Positions 1 through 10,864 of a stretch of DNA of 64,000 nt are shown in pieces. Numbering within the stretch: position 1 is the first letter of the stretch; the number at the start of each line of letters is the position of its first letter. The notes under the pieces are model-generated. The model worked only from the letters and a program-made list of their open reading frames with translations. It searched no databases and was not told the origin of the DNA. The stretch is from Diplosphaera chodatii (taxonomy: Eukaryota; Chlorophyta; Trebouxiophyceae; Prasiolales; Stichococcaceae): assembly GCA_032358165.1 (NCBI GenBank), contig JAALGY010000062.1, positions 372,001-436,000 on the forward strand, given 5' to 3'. The position numbers and the translations under genes are program-made.

Positions 1-1818
1 CCGCTCCTGTGGTGCTCTGACACCGCAGCAGGCTTGCACGTCAAAGCCTGTGTCATGCAAACTTGAGAGCTGCTTCCTGCCACCACCAGCAAGCTCCACA
101 GGCCCTTTCCACGGCTTGCATGCCCCCCAACTCGTCAGTCTTCTGTTTGGCGTGCCCGCGCAGAAAGGGTTCGAGCCCGCGCATCAGGACACCGACTTCC
201 CGCGCTGGGTGAACGCCACGCGGCCGTACGAGCTCAACAACACGCACGAGCTGTGAGTGCATGATGACGGCGCCTGTCCTGGACACCTGCTGCATGACCA
301 TCAGTCAGGGGGCAACACAGCGCTGCATTGACGCAACTTTTGTGCATGTAGCGTCCTGAATTGAAGTACTGTAGCAAGGGGCCGTCGCTCGGCTGCGCCT
401 GACCCTGACCCTGACGCTGTGTTGCCTGCAGCTTCGAGCCCTGGTGGATCGCGCGGCGCGCGGACATCATCCCGTACGACGTGCGCTACAGGGGCTACGG
501 CAAGAACAAGCTGCAGCACCTCCACGAAGCGGTCAATGACCTGGGCTTCAGGTGACAGAGGCGTCATTGACAAGACAAGTGCATTGGCTGTGCTGGGCAA
601 ACGCCAAGTGCGCAATCATGATCTGTGGTGGGTCACTCATGAAGGCAAATTTGCTTTTGTCACTCCCACTTCCAAAGCCTGTACGTTGCATAACGTGCTG
701 CCAAGCGGTGCAGGTACACGGTCCATCCGTCAGCGTACATGGTGCACCGGCCGCACCCCGAGAGCGCCGCCAAGCAGCAGTTTGACGCTGACGTGGCTGA
801 GGTGCAGCACCCCTGACTCGGTCGCACTCTGTTCATATGTGCCCTGTACAAGCGGCACCATGAACTGGCACCAGCTGTAGCTTGACATATCAAGCGTGCA
901 GGCTGATACAATCAAGCGTGCACTGACCAGAGCCTCGCTCCCTTTCTAACCTCTTTCTTGTCGGTCCTGCCAGATGAAGGCAAAGGAGGCGGCTGGGGCG
1001 CCGATGGCAGCTGATGTGGAGTCGCACTTCAGCCTCTTCGGCACGGCCCAGGTGTGCAGGCTTTTATGACACCCGGGCCAAGGCATGTGACGCCTGTGCG
1101 TCATGGTTCCTGATACTGCGCACACGCCAGGCTCGATAGGGACCCTGCAGCAGATGACACAGCTCAGTGCGTGTCAGGAATGATGCTTCTTCAGCGGAAG
1201 GTGCAGAAAAGCAATACAATGACAACAAGAAAATCTGCCCTGCAGAGGTGGCTGGACGAGCAGTTTGCAACGCCGCCGCCGCACCGCATCCTGGTGACCG
1301 CCGGCTGGCGCCGCTGCCGTGACGCCCTGCCCTTCTGGGACGTGTACGGCGGCGCCGGCGAGCCCATGCAGACGGTGGGATACCCGGCTTTCGCATCATC
1401 ACGTGTCTGCTCTGGTGACCACGTCAAGCACGCCGCGCAGCCTGCATGGTCACATCCTCTGATGGGACACCTGGCAGACAACTTGGGACGCCACCATGTA
1501 GAGGACACAACCAGAGGACGCAGGACAACCATGTTCCCACAGGCGCCTAAGATCATCAACCACATTGCACAACACTGACGCTCCCAAATGCATCAACAGG
1601 TGACCAGTCCAGAGCAGCTGGTTGATGCCGCGCCGGCGCCGGCCCCAGACCAGAGCAGTGCCGGGGGCAGTGGGGACGGAGGCCGCCCTGGCGGCGGTGC
1701 GGACGGGAAGCAGGAAGCTGATGCAGCCGGCGGCGACCGGGCGCCGGCGCTGCCGTCGTCGCCGGCTCGCCGGCTGCTGGGCCGCCGCCTGGCAGCGCTG
1801 TGGCAGTGCCGGATGTGA
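1..1818 (+). CDS. LARGE/B4GAT1-like glycosyltransferase A (GT49), 5' end outside window
   Basis: This is the C-terminal part of a Glyco_transf_49 family enzyme, the family of LARGE and B4GAT1, which transfers sugars from nucleotide-sugars in the Golgi lumen. Exons I can read are 164-252, 432-551, 714-801, 974-1051, 1246-1374 and 1600-1818, all with GT/AG junctions. The family's C-terminal core is clear: FEPWWIARRADIIPYD, then YRGYGKNKLQHL (about 480-515), then YTVHPSAYMVHRPHPES (714-764). After that comes a lineage-specific tail, KAKEAAGAP then WLDEQFATPPPHRI, that aligns with the tails of the next two genes. The last exon is Ala/Pro/Gly-rich and ends in a basic stretch (RRLLGRRLAALWQCRM). 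The catalytic DxD half lies upstream of the window. Bases 1-163 read as intron. Substrate and product cannot be inferred. Confidence 0.85.
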
Positions 1819-2306
1819 CGAGACCACTGTGTGAAGATGCGGTGACCAATCCTGTATCAATGGGTGACTAGCCCCTTGTAGTAGCGTGACATGCGTCAGT
1901 CGTTGTTTAGAGGCAGAGCTGGGCTTCTTCTGGTGAAGTATTCGATGACCATGTGAATGAGGTACGGTGTGTGGGTGAAGTACCTGGCCATCATGTGGAC
2001 TGAGTATGTGACAGATTCAGTAACAATAGTTTGATGGAGTCATTTGCTGGATTCTGCAGACCACGCCATGCTGTCTGATGTTGAATGTGTGCAGAAGCTG
2101 TATGTGCCTGCCATGCTTGCTAGCTGTGTTATATTTGAAGTGCCTGCTGTTGGATCACCGGGAGCTCAGTGTAGTAAACCACAGCCAGTAGCAGAGCAGG
2201 GCATGAAGAGTCCAGCGCCCGTGAAGGCTGTTGGAAATGTTCGGTTCAGGGATGACCCGCATCATAGTGCCCCACGTCGCAGTGCTGCCAATTTCGCAGT
2301 TCACGA
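1819..2306. other. Intergenic space between convergent GT-A and GT-B
   Basis: This 488-bp stretch separates the stop codons of two convergent paralogous genes. It is less GC-rich than the exons and has no reading frame with family similarity. I see only presumed 3' UTR sequence and no recognisable RNA gene or mobile element. Confidence 0.5.
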
Positions 2307-5300
2307 TCATTCTTGAAGCCCTGCGTCGTCCTGGACCACTGTCTTGATGGGTTCTCCACCCGGGCCAAACACATTCCAGTGCTGCAGCCGGTCTCTGCAT
2401 GCCCTGAAGCCGGGGGTGACCTGCGGCCTGAACGCCGTGTCCGCCCGCCACTGGCTGCCGAACCACTCCTCCGTTGCCGCGAAGATGTTGAGGTTCTCTG
2501 CCGCCGGAAACTCTGCTGCTGTCAGCTCTGCGTCTGGTGCCTCAGCAGGCTCCAGGCTGTCTATCTCAGCGTTGAACTGCGGACATCAACATCAACCACC
2601 GCTCAGACTGCACAACTCTAGATAATGGCAGATGCTGTCCCAAACATGCCATGCTGCTCTAGGTGCCGGTCGTCCAGCGGTGGCAACTGTGAGGTCACTG
2701 TTGGACTGCAAGTGGCACCTGACTCTTGGCAGCGCTGGCTGGGTGTGGGCGGTGCACGATGAAAGCACGAGGGTGCACGATGTACCTGCAAGCAGATTTC
2801 AGCACTGGGGTCAGCATCGTAGCGAACCGCAACATACACAACTTGCTGAAACATGCCGCAGAAGGATTTGCACATGTTATGCACTCTACAGGCGTTCATG
2901 CAGTGAGGCAGGCAGCGGCATGCAGGCACGCAGGCAGGAGTGTGCGCGACTCACCGGAAGCCCAGTAGCTGCTTCAGCATCTGGAGGTGCTGCACCTGTT
3001 GCCAGCAGAGCAACTGTGGGGCTTGACACACAGATACTTCTGTTGAGTACACTGCGATTGCCAGCATGATGCAGCGCCAAGACGGAAAGCAGGTGATTAG
3101 TCAGCGCAGAGCCCTACCTTGTTCTTGCCATAGCCCCTGTACTTGCTGTCATACACGCTCACATCTGCTCGGCGGCCTATCCACCACGGCTCAAACCTGC
3201 AGGGGCAAACAGCCTCGCTGTGCTTTCTTGCACTGCACCCGATTGTCCACATGTGGTTGGACAGATAAACAGGGTTGTCCACATGATCGTTTCACGCTTG
3301 AGATGCTGGACACTCCTGAGCACGCACCCTGGGTCTGTCTCGTTGAGGGCGTAGGGATCCTCTGCTGCCACCCACATGTCAAATCTGGTGTCCGCATGCG
3401 CATTGTCGTATTCATCCTGCAGGAGTGGACACCACTATGGGATTTTGTTTACATCACCGACATTTTGTGCGCCTGGCACCTGCAACCATGCCAGCCTCCT
3501 GGACACCCTTGTTGAAAAGGCGCTCAGTGGTTCAGGATGCCATCTAGCGCAGGTGCCAGCCGCAGCACCTGCAGGAAGTGCCGGAAGTCGGCTGCGCCCC
3601 TCCACAGGGACGCCGCCGTCGCCTTGCCGCCTACGAACCGCACAGCATGTCGTCAGCAACCATATCACCCGCTGGCAACAGCTAGACTGCGCCAACGGAC
3701 AATGTTTCTGAAGCATGCATACAGCAGGCACAGCGTTGCAGATGGTTGCACCTACCGGCTGCAGCGGCCAGGGCGGTGGCCTTGCTGCCGGACTCGAAGG
3801 CGGGCACCACGACCAGCCGGTTGCCCTCCGTCAGCTGCAGCAGCTCGTTGTACCTGCACAGCACGAGTCACCATAAGAATCAAGGTCCAAAGCCGTTTGG
3901 TGCAAGGGGTGGTCTAGCCGGCAGACGCACTCTCAGGCGCACTGATAGCTCGACGGCATGGCTCACAATTCCTGGCGTCACTCACTGCTGCTCGTCGCCG
4001 GCGGCGGCCGCCAGGCCAGCGCCGGCCAGCAGGTCCAGGTCGCCCAGCATGACGAGGTCGGTCCTGGCGTTGAGCAGCGCCAGGTTGCGCAGCGCGTTGA
4101 TGGGGAACAGGTGCGTGGCCGCCTGCAGGGGCGGCACAGCAGGGCTCCAGATCTTCTGAGCCAGAAAGTAAAGTGGGATGTGGCGAGGTGCACTTGCTGT
4201 GGCAAACATGTCGCCAGATACACTGGAGGTTGTTGGCACCTGGGGACGGCAACGTGACTTCAAACTGTGCGTGGATCTGGTCGCAGACGGCGCACCTTGG
4301 TCTGCAGGCGCTCGGAGACCACCAGGATGTCCAGCCGGCAGGCGCCGGCAGCCTCCAGCCTACAGGTGAGCAGGCGCACGCATCAGGCAGACCTGACGGT
4401 GGAGTGCGTGGTGCTCGCTAGATTCCCAGAGTGCCAGACACAGAATCTGGCTGTGCGTTGCTCAGCAGCGGCAGCGGCACCTGTCGAACACGGACTTCAC
4501 GTCAGCAACCGTGGCGTCTATGCTGGCTACAGCATCTGCCGCTCCAGCCAGCACGCCAACATACACCGCCAGCGAGATGATTGAGCCATGCGACTCGCAC
4601 AGCCCCGCCAGCATCTCCTGCGTGACGAATGTCATAATGAAGACATTTGGAGTGCAGCAGGCTGCAGGGGGTGACGAATAGCCGCAACAGCAGCAGCGAC
4701 CTTTCACCAGTGCACTGTCGCACCTTCCGTGCTATGGTGCCGGTGACCAGCATGGTGATGGCTGTTGGCGCACGAGGCAGGCGGCTGCTGAACTGCGCCT
4801 CCACCTTCAGCCTGCGGCACAAAAGACAACTGGTGCTAACAACCCCTGAGCATGGGTACATGAGCGAGCCTCACCTCGTATGCCCTGCGAGCCTTCACAA
4901 CATCAAGAGCCTGCCGCAGCGCGTAAGAAACGAGCGCTCTGAGTGCGCGGTCAACAACTGCTGTTGTCATATACAGAAGTTAAGATGGTGGAGAGCCTTG
5001 CCTTGCAGGTGCTGCCTTCAGGAAGTCGTCAACACTGAAGGGCGTCTCCAGACCCTCCTCGTGCAGGCACCTGGCCATGTCGACTGGCTGGTCGGCCTGC
5101 AGCGCGGCAGCCTTCAGGAGCACAGCAATCTCAGCATCCTCCGGTGACAGCTTGCTGCCGCTGCCGCTGCGCCTGTGCTCTGTGCCGCTGCTGCCCTTGC
5201 CACGCCATATCTCTGAAGCCTGCTGCTCTTCTGTGGCTTTCTGTGCAGCTATGCTGCTGTCGCTTCTGCTGTTTGTTTCATGCATGTGCTTGTCATATTT

Positions 5301-6010
5301 CGGGTCTTTGGGGTCCTCAGGCTTCACCATGTTGGCATCCGCCACAGAATCGTATGCGATGATGTCGTCGAAATCGTCACTGGACCATGTCACGCTGCCA
5401 TCGCCGCTGAGCAGCATGTCCGCCTCTGCCAACTCGGCTGCTTGGTCTTCTGCCTGGTCTGCAGCTTCGGCGGCTGCCGCTGGATCGCTGTCTGCTTCAC
5501 GATCCTCGGCGGCAGTCACCTTGCCAGGCTGATCAGGATGGCTGCTGTGACCACCCCAGGGCTGGTCTGCCCGCAGAGGCAACCGCTGCGGCAGGACCGC
5601 CGCCGCTGCTATTGCCATGGCGACGTGCACATCGCCGAGGCTGTTGGGCGGTGCAGCTGCAGCTGCGGCTGCGGTTGCAGGCCGGCTGCTGCGATGCAGG
5701 CGGGCAGCTGGTCCTCTCACCAGCAGCAGGGAGCCTGCATTTGGGCACCAGCAGAACGTCAGCAGGGCCTGGCAGTGCACAACAGAGCGCACACCGTAGT
5801 CACGACAGTGCATGGATCGATGTGATTCCTCATTGACAAAACACATGAGAGTGTATACGAGCAGTGCTTGAGAGTTGTCAAGTCACCTAGTGCGAGCGAT
5901 GCCAGCGCGACACTGCACAGCAGCACCCGCGGCGAGGGGCAGCGCCCCTTTGGCGAAGTGGCCTTGGGCAGCAGCGGCCTCGCGAATGACGCCAGCTCCG
6001 AGTACGCCAT
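2307..6010 (-). CDS. LARGE/B4GAT1-like glycosyltransferase B (GT49), complete
   Basis: This is a type II Golgi membrane enzyme of the Glyco_transf_49 family. The start is the first in-frame ATG (6010); the reading frame further upstream has none. A signal anchor is formed across the first intron (VLLCSVALASLAL joined to GSLLLV; exon 1 ends 5887, exon 2 starts 5734). Exon 2 encodes a long Ala- and acid-rich stem. The catalytic domain follows: RLPRAPTAITMLVTG, ACRLDILVVSERLQTK, then LFPINALRN and the DxD motif in GDLDLLAG (4033-4041), NRLVVVPAFES, then FEPWWIGRRADVSVYD, KYRGYGKNK and YIVHPRAFIVHRPHP. The final exon starts FNAEIDSLEPAEA and ends at TGA 2309-2307. Exon 2 appears to end at a GC donor (AAG|GCAAGG at 5002/5001). 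The junction near 4875 is unresolved: the good GT donor there is out of frame with the next exon. It is inverted relative to its two paralogues. Confidence 0.85.
4033..4041 (-). other. Intact DxD metal-binding motif of GT-B
   Basis: The minus strand reads GAC CTG GAC (Asp-Leu-Asp) in the context VMLGDLDLLAGAGL, where Glyco_transf_49 enzymes carry their Mn2+/nucleotide-sugar binding DxD. It is the reference for the altered motif in the neighbouring GT-C gene. Confidence 0.75.
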
Positions 6011-6898
6011 GATCGAGATGCCCTGCAATCATTGAATGGTATTGGACCGCATAAGAGGCATTTTATACATTCAGTGGCAATTGCAGGGACGCTTCACATG
6101 TCGCAGCGGCAGCGCAGCAGCTCACCATGCACTGATCATGCATGCCATGCTGCTGATGTGGTATTCCCTCCGTTGTCCAATCACTCATAAACAGCATGTT
6201 GTATCACTACCTGCACGTGTAATTCGGTGCTATGCGTGGTTCCGCTTGCTTGGCTCGTCCGTCGGCTGGCAGGCAGCTGATGTGCGGCCAAGTATTGTGC
6301 TGCGCGCGTACTAGTGAGCGGATGCTGACATCAAGAATGCGAGCTGAGTCTAAAGGCCGCGCCTTGGGGTGTCCGGCGGACGCTGTCACGTCGGCAGGTC
6401 TCTGTCGCATGCATCTCGAGATCGGACCCACGTGCCTCGGCAACATCGAGGACAGCGACAGGCCTGCTTGCACGGCCGCAGCTGCCAAATGTGCAGGTTT
6501 CAAAACATCAGCTAACATTAAAGTAGTCCCACACTCCGGAAGGTGTCTGAAGCAAGGCATTTGTGGTTACTGCGGTGTTGCCTCGAGGCCATCAACATCA
6601 GCCGGGGCTGACGCAGCGAACAAAGGTCACTGTGTGTCACAGCATCAGAGGCTTCACATGCAGGCTGAGTCATTTGGTTCACTATCCCACAACAATCGCC
6701 GCAGGGCGCACATTTGTGCGCGTGTGCTAGACCTTTGTTGCATGCAGCCGCTGCTGTGCATCTGTACCGCGGCGTAGAGACTGCTGCATCGCGTGGCAGC
6801 GGAGGACGGCATAGATCTGCTCGTCAAAGCTTTTAGTAGACAACGTATTGAGCTTCCAGATCCAGGAGGTGCAAGCGGGCGGATTCGCCCGTTGCACC
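6011..6898. promoter_or_regulatory. Shared upstream region of divergent GT-B and GT-C
   Basis: This 888-bp gap lies between the start codons of two divergent paralogous glycosyltransferase genes, so it should hold both promoters and 5' UTRs. I see no clear TATA box and no conserved coding segment. The role is inferred from gene orientation only. Confidence 0.45.
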
Positions 6899-9800
6899 AT
6901 GATGCGGGGCGGGCACAAGGCGGACACCCTGCAGCGCCGCCGCCGGCGCATCAAGCTCATGGCGGCGCCGTGCGCGGCGGTGCTTCTGATCTACATCCTG
7001 GCCGGCAGCCCGACGGTGCCGCCGCTGGGGCGCGGCGCCGCCCGCAGCCGCAGCCTGCTGCTGCTAGACACCCCGCAGCAAAACGGTCAGCCGCTGCCGC
7101 AGCATCAGCAGCAGCGGGTAGCTTTGAGGGAGCTGGCAGAGCACACAACCCCCGAATCGACATGGCGGCAGGTGCTCTGGCGCTTCCAGAGGCCACCGGC
7201 AGCCAGCGCCTTGCCGCAGGAGCTGGCGTCCTGCATGGCAGACGCGGCGGCAAGCACACAGCCGGCCTACACCGCTGACGACTTTGTCGCTGGCCGGCCC
7301 GCCAGGTGACAGGTCATTTGTGCCTACAATCCACGCACTGACCACAGTTTGGGGACAACCGACCTCTGCTCTATGCGTCATGCATGACGCATTTACTTCG
7401 TAACTTGCTATACGGCTTGGACGTGTGCGCTGCAGGTTCAAGTTGCAGGCGGCGCATCACAGCGGGCTGCCGCGGCCCCGCGACGCCGTCACCATGATGC
7501 TGACGGCCTCCGCCAACCGGCTGCACCTGCTGGACAGCCTGTGCCGCTCGTGGCCGTTTCCCATGGCGGTGGCGGTGTACGCTCCAATCACCCTGAAAGG
7601 CAACAGCTCTGACGCCCTGGAGGAGGCAAGGGATGCCGCGGCAGCAGAACAGACGGTGCAGAAGGCAGCAGCGGCGGTGCAGACAGCGTTTGACAGGTGA
7701 GCAGGCTATGTTCAGGTCTGATTGCAATCTGCTGTGCAAACACTGTGGGGCATGACACTCTCCTCCCAGGCCCTGCCAGTATGGGCAGGAACTTCACTGA
7801 CGGGGCCTATCCTTTTGCGCCGGTCCCTGTTGACATCAAGTCGAACCTGTGGCTAGTCCGTACATGCCTCAAAGGACGTTTGCGTCTCAACTACGAATAT
7901 GACAGATGCAACTGCAACAGTGCAACACCCCTGGCGCTCCATGCAGAGCGGAGGCGCTGGGCAGCTGCCAGGCATCTATCGCGCTGTACACGGAGCGCAT
8001 CACAGAGGACGCGCAACCGCTGTTCCCCATCAACAGCTTGCGCAACCAGGTGCCCCTTCTGACGCCAAGCAAAGGCCGTGTACCACCCCCGGTGGATGAT
8101 TTGACGTCTTGTGCAAGCGAAGCCGGGTGTGGGGCGGTGCAGTCCGTATTGCAGGTAGAAAACTCTGTTATGTGAGCTCCCCAGTGTGGGCACCATCTCG
8201 GGCGCAGCTGTGTGGCTGCCTCATGGCCATGTATGCCTGACCATGCATCCAACCATTGAATGTGTACATCTGCCGTGCAGGCGCTGCTGATGGCCAACAC
8301 AGACCTGGTGCTCGTCAGCAACATTGATATGCTTGCTGGAAAGAGCCTGGTGGAGTCCCTGAGGAATCTCACCGAGTGCGACATCTTGATAGTGTCGCAC
8401 CATGCGGCAATGTAGAGGCTCTGTATCAAGTCTCAAAGACTGCATGCTGCTGAAGCTCCATTCAGGCACAAGCAGAGTGGAGATGGACAGTGAGCTCTCT
8501 GCTGTGTCTGATGCAGGTTTGAGGCAATCCGCAGCATTGCAGAGGACAACCATGCCGTCATCATCCCAGCGTTCGAGACGAACGACACACAGCTCGCCTA
8601 TAAGGTTGCGGCAGGTGAGGCAACGCCGGCAGCGTGTGTGACAACCTTCGGATTGCTGTACGAGCTGTACGACCTGTTGAGGCAACAATGGCAGTACAGT
8701 CCTGCCAGCATCAACCAGTCACCCGTGCGAAGGGCTCCAGTCCAACAGCTAGGTGATCACAACGACATGTGCCCCTCATGTTTTGCAGGCGGCAAAGAGG
8801 CGGTGGTGCCGCTGTGGGCAGCGGACGCCACAGGGCGGCTGCAGCACTTCCGGCAGGTGCACACTCCTCCTGCAAGTCTTGCATCCTCCTGCAAGTGTTG
8901 CGCAGGGCGGTGTGTTTGACAGCCATAGACACCCTCCGTGCAGCATCGGATCACAAGCGGTCGGCATGACGTCGAGGTGCAAGGCTGGAACGGTCGCTGC
9001 AGGTGCGGGTGCCAGGGGCGCACAATGCCACTGACTATGGCCGATGGGTGGGCGCAACGGAGATGTACTCCGTGAACGGCAGCCAGGTCGTCGAAAAGTG
9101 AGTTCTTCTGGCAGCCAAGGTGCATGCGTATGTGTGCAGGCAGCAAAATACAGCAGGACTGCATATAAACTGCTGATGCTAATGTGACTTCGCCATGATA
9201 GCTGAGCGTTTCTTCTGCCAACCTCCCCTACCTGAGCATTTTGGTCCGCCGTCGCGCAGGCTGTTCGAGCCGTGGACCATCACCTCTCGACGGCACTCTG
9301 TGCCCTCTGACGAGCGCTTCAGGGGGTACGGCAAGAACAAGGTGCAGCAGGTGCACGCGCAGATGCACGTCCACCGCAGCAGGTGAGCCAGTGTTGTCTG
9401 TTGCGCCTCTCTTCCACTAAGAGCGCTACATACATACAGCACCAATACGCACTACTGTCACATTCCCAAATTTCACGCAACATGTCCACCATGTCGGCAA
9501 TCCTGCCGTGGTGCTGGGTCAATGGCTGACGCCGTCGCGATGACCACTCACTGTTGCTGCGCAGGTTTGTGGTCCACCCCCGGGCGTATATGGTGCACCG
9601 ACCCCACGAAGACTCTGCTGCACGCACCAGGTGGCTGCACCATCCTGCTGTCTTGGGCAGTGCTGAGCAATGCATGCGCATCCGTCATCATCAGAAGCTT
9701 TGTCTCTAGAGCGGATGCGAACGTTCACATACATATGATGCACCAGCTGGGACCAACCATTCCAGTATTGAGCATGGTGCAGAGACATAGGTGCTCAGCA

Positions 9801-10327
9801 ATCAGTTGGCGCCTCTGCAGGTTCCGAGAGCACCTGCTTGGCTGGCGGCAGGAGCATTGGAACCTGTACCAGCGAGTGGACTCGTTCTTCTGGCAGCAGG
9901 TGCGGATTGTGCTACTGCCCCAGGGTGCCAGCAGCGTGATATACTTCCCACCTCCAATAGTGCCCTTACATGGCAGTGACGAACATCCATCCATGGCATT
10001 GGAGGCTTCAGTGCAATGCCATGTTGGCAGGTGGGTCAGGGCGCTGACTATGCGCCCACAGTGAGCTCATCCTTCCGGCGCTGCCGGCAACAGCTTTCGT
10101 GGTGGCGGGTAGGTTACCACTACCATTGCACCTGCTGTTGCCATCCAGTCCCTGCACACGTATCCATCACACTGCACATGCTGCTGCAGCCTTTTGGCAG
10201 CAGTCCCACCCACGATGCAATGAATGCAGAGCAGCAGTTTGAGTCACCATCGATCCGTCTGGTTGCGCAGGACGTCCCAGGCACAGCGTTGATGGTCATG
10301 ACAGACAGCAGCGAAGCTGTCCAGTGA
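6899..10327 (+). CDS. LARGE/B4GAT1-like glycosyltransferase C (GT49), complete, altered DxD
   Basis: A third Glyco_transf_49 paralogue. The start is the first ATG of the frame. A basic N-terminus (TLQRRRRRIKL) precedes a membrane anchor (MAAPCAAVLLIYILAG), giving type II Golgi topology. My 12-exon model keeps frame throughout (509 aa): 6899-7305, 7436-7696, 7947-8049, 8281-8375, 8517-8614, 8789-8856, 9003-9097, 9260-9382, 9565-9630, 9821-9899, 10031-10108, 10271-10327. Family landmarks in order are LPRPRDAVTMMLTASANR, SIALYTERITEDAQPLFPIN, HAVIIPAFETND, LFEPWTITSRR, ERFRGYGKNKVQQV and FVVHPRAYMVHRPH. At the DxD position it reads SNIDMLAG (8320-8328), so the first Asp is Asn. The GYGKNK core is intact. 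Either it uses the remaining Asp or it has reduced or different activity. It is divergent from GT-B and in the same direction as GT-A. Confidence 0.88.
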
Positions 10328-10864
10328 GGCTGCGTGAGCGCGAGCAGGAATCTTCGGCGGTGACGAACTGACATCACAACGCCGGCAGTGCCCACATGGA
10401 AAGGGAGTCTTGTGCATGATGCGCTACGGTTGTGTAGCATGTTGGGCAGAAGGGCAATTTTAGAGTGTGAAAACAGTACTGGGTCTTCAAACGGCCGAGG
10501 CAGCTGTCATGCAGTTGCATTGCGGTGCAGTCAACATATAGTTTGACCATCCCATCAGCACTGCGGTAAGGGTTGCGAGTTGCAGTTCTGAAGCTGGTGT
10601 ACCTATTGGTGCGAAGCTTGTGATGCAAAGGCTTCAAATTGTCATGTGCATGCATTTTCACATGGGTTTCACATGGGATGCACCCTGGGGCATGTTCCTG
10701 TTTGTACATATCTGACCCAAAAAGCGCATTGTGGTTTGTGACCAGCGCTGAACCTACTCACAACTGTGTACGTGTGCCATCGTTTCCGAAGCACATTACC
10801 TAGCTGAAGTCCTGCAATACCACATCGGCCTGCCCGTCAGTCTTTGGCCCCGCACGTTAAGGCC
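10328..10864. other. Intergenic space between convergent GT-C and NO66-like gene
   Basis: This 537-bp region lies between two stop codons and is presumably 3' UTR of both genes. It is relatively AT-rich for the window, and no ORF in it shows recognisable similarity. Confidence 0.5.

Noticed and set aside
10328..10864. Search for the TGTAA poly(A) signal typical of chlorophycean algae
   Set aside because: I did not see TGTAA at a consistent distance after the stop codons I inspected here and elsewhere, so I annotate no terminators or poly(A) sites.
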